Shown here piece by piece: positions 62,204-64,000 of a stretch of DNA of 64,000 nt. Within the stretch, counting starts at the first letter, position 1; every line of letters begins with the position of its first letter. The translations under genes and the position numbers were made by a program. Source of the stretch: CAZBME01 sp964645835 (lineage in GTDB: Bacteria > Desulfobacterota > Syntrophia > Syntrophales > UBA8958); NCBI GenBank assembly GCA_964645835.1, contig CAZYDG010000085.1, positions 62,001-126,000 of the forward strand. Direction: 5' to 3'. Under the pieces are notes generated by a model. The model was not told the DNA's origin and searched no databases. It saw only the letters and a program-made list of their open reading frames with translations.

Positions 62204-63486
62204 AGGTCCTGGCGACGATATACAAGGAAGGGCTTTTGCTGACGCGCGACCTGGGAGGGCTCGCCCTGATATTTCTCATGCCCCTGGTCCTCGTTGTGGT
62301 AATGGCCTTGATCCAGGACAATACGTTTCGCGAAATCCAGGAGACGAGGCTGGAGATTCTCTTTGTCGATGAAGAGCAGGGGGCGCTCAGTGCTGCCTTG
62401 GAACAGACATTCCAGACCTCACCCAACATCCGTGTCATCAAGACATGGGGAGCAGAACCCCTGACAGAGGGAATCGCCAGGCAGTTGGTGCTTTCCGGTA
62501 AATACCGGGCGGCCATCATCATTCCTCCCAACGTGGGAGTGGCTTTGCGGGAGAAAACGAAGGGGTTTGTAACGAAGCTTCTGACCCATTACGGCCTTTC
62601 CGATCAAAAGACTGCGGTAAAAAAAGAAGTCCCAGCCGGTGAACTCAGGATTCTCTATGATCCGGCCATCAAGGCCAATTACCGGCAGGTCGTGACGGGG
62701 GCTGTTGAAAAAATGGCAGCCCGCATCCAGGCGGAGTGGCTCATGGAAGAAGTACAGGCCTATTTGAGCGAGGTAACGAAAAAGAAGAAAATCCCCATGG
62801 GTTATTCGCAGATGATCGCCGTCCGGGAGCAGACAGCCACGGCGGCCGACCGTCCGGCCATGGCTCCCAATGCGGTGCAGCACAATGTGCCCGCCTGGGC
62901 CATGTTTGCCATGTTTTTTATCCTCTTTCCTCTGGCCGGAAATTTTATCAAGGAACGTGAAGAGGGCAGCATGTTGCGGTTGCGCCTGATTTCCGGCTCC
63001 CAGCTTCCTGTGATTGCGGGCAAGTTCGTATTCTATCTTTTTGTCTGCCTCCTCCAACTGCTGTTGATGATTGGCGCCGGCCTCTATGTGATGCCCCTGG
63101 TCGGCCTGACCAAACTCGTTTTGGGGACCAATTATGCAGGTGTCTTGCTGACGGGGTTTTCCGTCGCCATGGCGGCTACGGGTTATGGACTTTTGATTGC
63201 AGTATACTTCAAGACGCCTCAGCAGGCCCTGTCCTTCGGGTCTATATCCGTGGTCATCCTGGCCGCCGTCGGCGGCGTCTGGATTCCCGTGTTCATCATG
63301 CCCGAGGCCATGCAGCAGATCAGTTCCTATTCGCCGCTCCACTGGGGACTTTCGGCCTTCAACAATCTGTTCTTGCGCAATGCCCCGACATCGGCTATCT
63401 TGCCCGACGCGGCAAAATTACTGTGTTTTTCCTTCATTACCCTGGCGGCCAGTGTCTTGATCTCCAAATCAAGAACCGTAACTTAA
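62200..63486 (+). CDS. ABC-2 type transporter permease
   Basis: A 428-residue ABC-2 membrane subunit. The first membrane helix is at about 18-37, then a large extracytoplasmic domain (about 40-225) in the manner of YhgE/LptF-unlike ABC-2 exporters, and five helices from about 230 (AWAMFAMFFILFPLAGNFI onward). The start codon is TTG 62200, inside the ATPase stop (TTGA). It pairs with the preceding ATPase and most likely exports the cluster product or a protein partner of it. Confidence 0.9.
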   Translation: MKVLATIYKEGLLLTRDLGGLALIFLMPLVLVVVMALIQDNTFREIQETRLEILFVDEEQGALSAALEQTFQTSPNIRVIKTWGAEPLTEGIARQLVLSGKYRAAIIIPPNVGVALREKTKGFVTKLLTHYGLSDQKTAVKKEVPAGELRILYDPAIKANYRQVVTGAVEKMAARIQAEWLMEEVQAYLSEVTKKKKIPMGYSQMIAVREQTATAADRPAMAPNAVQHNVPAWAMFAMFFILFPLAGNFIKEREEGSMLRLRLISGSQLPVIAGKFVFYLFVCLLQLLLMIGAGLYVMPLVGLTKLVLGTNYAGVLLTGFSVAMAATGYGLLIAVYFKTPQQALSFGSISVVILAAVGGVWIPVFIMPEAMQQISSYSPLHWGLSAFNNLFLRNAPTSAILPDAAKLLCFSFITLAASVLISKSRTVT

Positions 63487-63544
63487 ACCTGAATAGCCCT
63501 GAACACGAATGATGAACCCGAAAAAAGTCAAAGATGCTGTCACC

Positions 63545-63601
63545 CCGGCGCAGGCCGGGGCCCAGAACTTATCAGGAATACTGGATTCCGGCCTGCGCCG
63601 G
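63545..63601. repeat. REP-like inverted repeat
   Basis: CCGGCGCAGGCCGG (63545-63558) and CCGGCCTGCGCCGG (63588-63601) are perfect 14-base inverted copies in the context CACCCCGGCGCAGGCC...CTGGATTCCGGCC, a widely dispersed bacterial intergenic palindrome type. It sits in the 183-base gap between the permease and ACP 4 and may separate their transcripts. Confidence 0.7.
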
Positions 63602-63669
63602 AATGGTCAATTGAGACTAAATCCGATTTTTTGCGAGACCATCACGATTATCTTGGACAAAAAATATCC

Positions 63670-63939
63670 ATGACACAATTGATAGACGAATTGACGAAGC
63701 AGTTGAAACAGCAGATTATAGATTGCCTCCATATGGACGGTGTCGTCCCGGAAGATCTCGACGAAGACATGCCGTTATTCGGTGACCTGACGGGCCTCGA
63801 TTCCATCGACGCCCTGGAACTGGTCGTCCTCCTCGATAAGAAATACGGTATTAAGATCAACGATTCCAAGGCAGCCAGGAAGGTTATGATCAATATCCGA
63901 ACCATTGCCGAATACGTAATGCTGCACCGGAAAAAATGA
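63670..63939 (+). CDS. acyl carrier protein (cluster ACP 4)
   Basis: An 89-residue ACP with Ser45 in TGLDSIDALELVV. Starts at ATG 63670 (weak TTGGAC upstream; in-frame ATG-like starts further upstream have no ribosome site). Its stop overlaps the start of the next ketosynthase (ATGA), so the pair is co-translated. Confidence 0.9.
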   Translation: MTQLIDELTKQLKQQIIDCLHMDGVVPEDLDEDMPLFGDLTGLDSIDALELVVLLDKKYGIKINDSKAARKVMINIRTIAEYVMLHRKK

Positions 63940-64000
63940 GCCGACCCGTTTTTATCACAGGCTACGGTGTTATCACGGCCGTCGGCGACAATGCCGCAGA
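63936..64000 (+). CDS. beta-ketoacyl-ACP synthase, N-terminus only (KS 4, cut by window edge)
   Basis: Twenty-one codons starting MSRPVFITGYGVITAVGDN, the characteristic first strand of FabF-type ketosynthases. It runs off the right edge, showing that the biosynthetic cluster continues. Confidence 0.85.
   Translation, partial: MSRPVFITGYGVITAVGDNAA

Noticed and set aside
62419..63342. 307-codon - strand open frame opposite the ABC permease
   Set aside because: Compositional shadow: His/Gln-rich, no motifs, and the + strand permease has clear membrane helices and operon overlap.
38388..64000. Calling the cluster a true ladderane or aryl-polyene cluster
   Set aside because: No ammonia lyase, glycosyltransferase or MMPL exporter typical of aryl polyenes is seen in the window, and ladderanes are proven only in anammox bacteria; darAB-like and BtrH-like genes do not fit either class.

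Overview
The window looks like chromosome from an anaerobic deltaproteobacterium (Desulfobacterota), most plausibly a Syntrophia/Syntrophales-type organism. This placement is an inference. It rests on the gene order rluD-pgeF-rho-rpmE-prfA-prmC-murA-hisD and rimP-nusA-infB-DUF503-rbfA-nrnA-truB-rpsO-pnp-M16-dut, a full pilMNOPQ operon, a stand-alone DUF39/HcyBio protein, a selA gene (hence selenoproteins), and a second half rich in oxygen-sensitive radical-SAM enzymes. No 16S rRNA gene is present.

Bases 1-24.3k are housekeeping genes, all on the + strand. They comprise a HemN/HemW-like radical SAM gene, selA, rluD family, pgeF, rho, rpmE, prfA, prmC, murA, hisD, a tRNA-Gly(CCC), then the translation/RNA operon rimP-nusA-infB-DUF503-rbfA-nrnA-truB-rpsO-pnp, an M16 peptidase, dut and the DUF39 gene. 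An intrinsic terminator/attenuator sits in the rimP leader. Bases 24.5k-38.0k are a cell-surface region: ftsB, pilMNOPQ, a Big/FN3 lipoprotein, and on the - strand a minor-pilin operon (fimT-pilV-pilW-pilX-small secreted protein-pilY1).

From 38.4k to the right edge, and continuing past it, lies a large biosynthetic cluster for an unknown fatty-acid/polyketide-type product. It contains four acyl carrier proteins, three complete FabF-type ketosynthases plus the start of a fourth, a DarB-like KSIII, a DarA-like dialkylresorcinol-forming enzyme and a FabZ-like dehydratase. It also has a rare fusion of a double-hotdog dehydratase with a phosphopantetheinyl transferase, a 4HBT thioesterase, LPA-type and PlsY-type acyltransferases, a CrtI-like FAD enzyme and a BtrH-like acyltransferase. 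Four radical SAM enzymes (two with B12-binding-like N-termini and two paralogues with extra Cys clusters) and an ABC exporter complete it. The mixture resembles ladderane-type, aryl-polyene and dialkylresorcinol/flexirubin clusters without matching any of them. The simplest reading is: ACP-bound chains are built by the ketosynthases and dehydratases, modified by radical SAM/FAD chemistry, joined or cyclised by DarB/DarA, transferred by the acyltransferases and moved to the envelope by the ABC system.

The cluster is interrupted by a hipBA toxin-antitoxin pair, a frameshifted phzF-like gene, a frameshifted polysaccharide deacetylase and several hairpin-forming repeats of two families, all signs of mosaic assembly.
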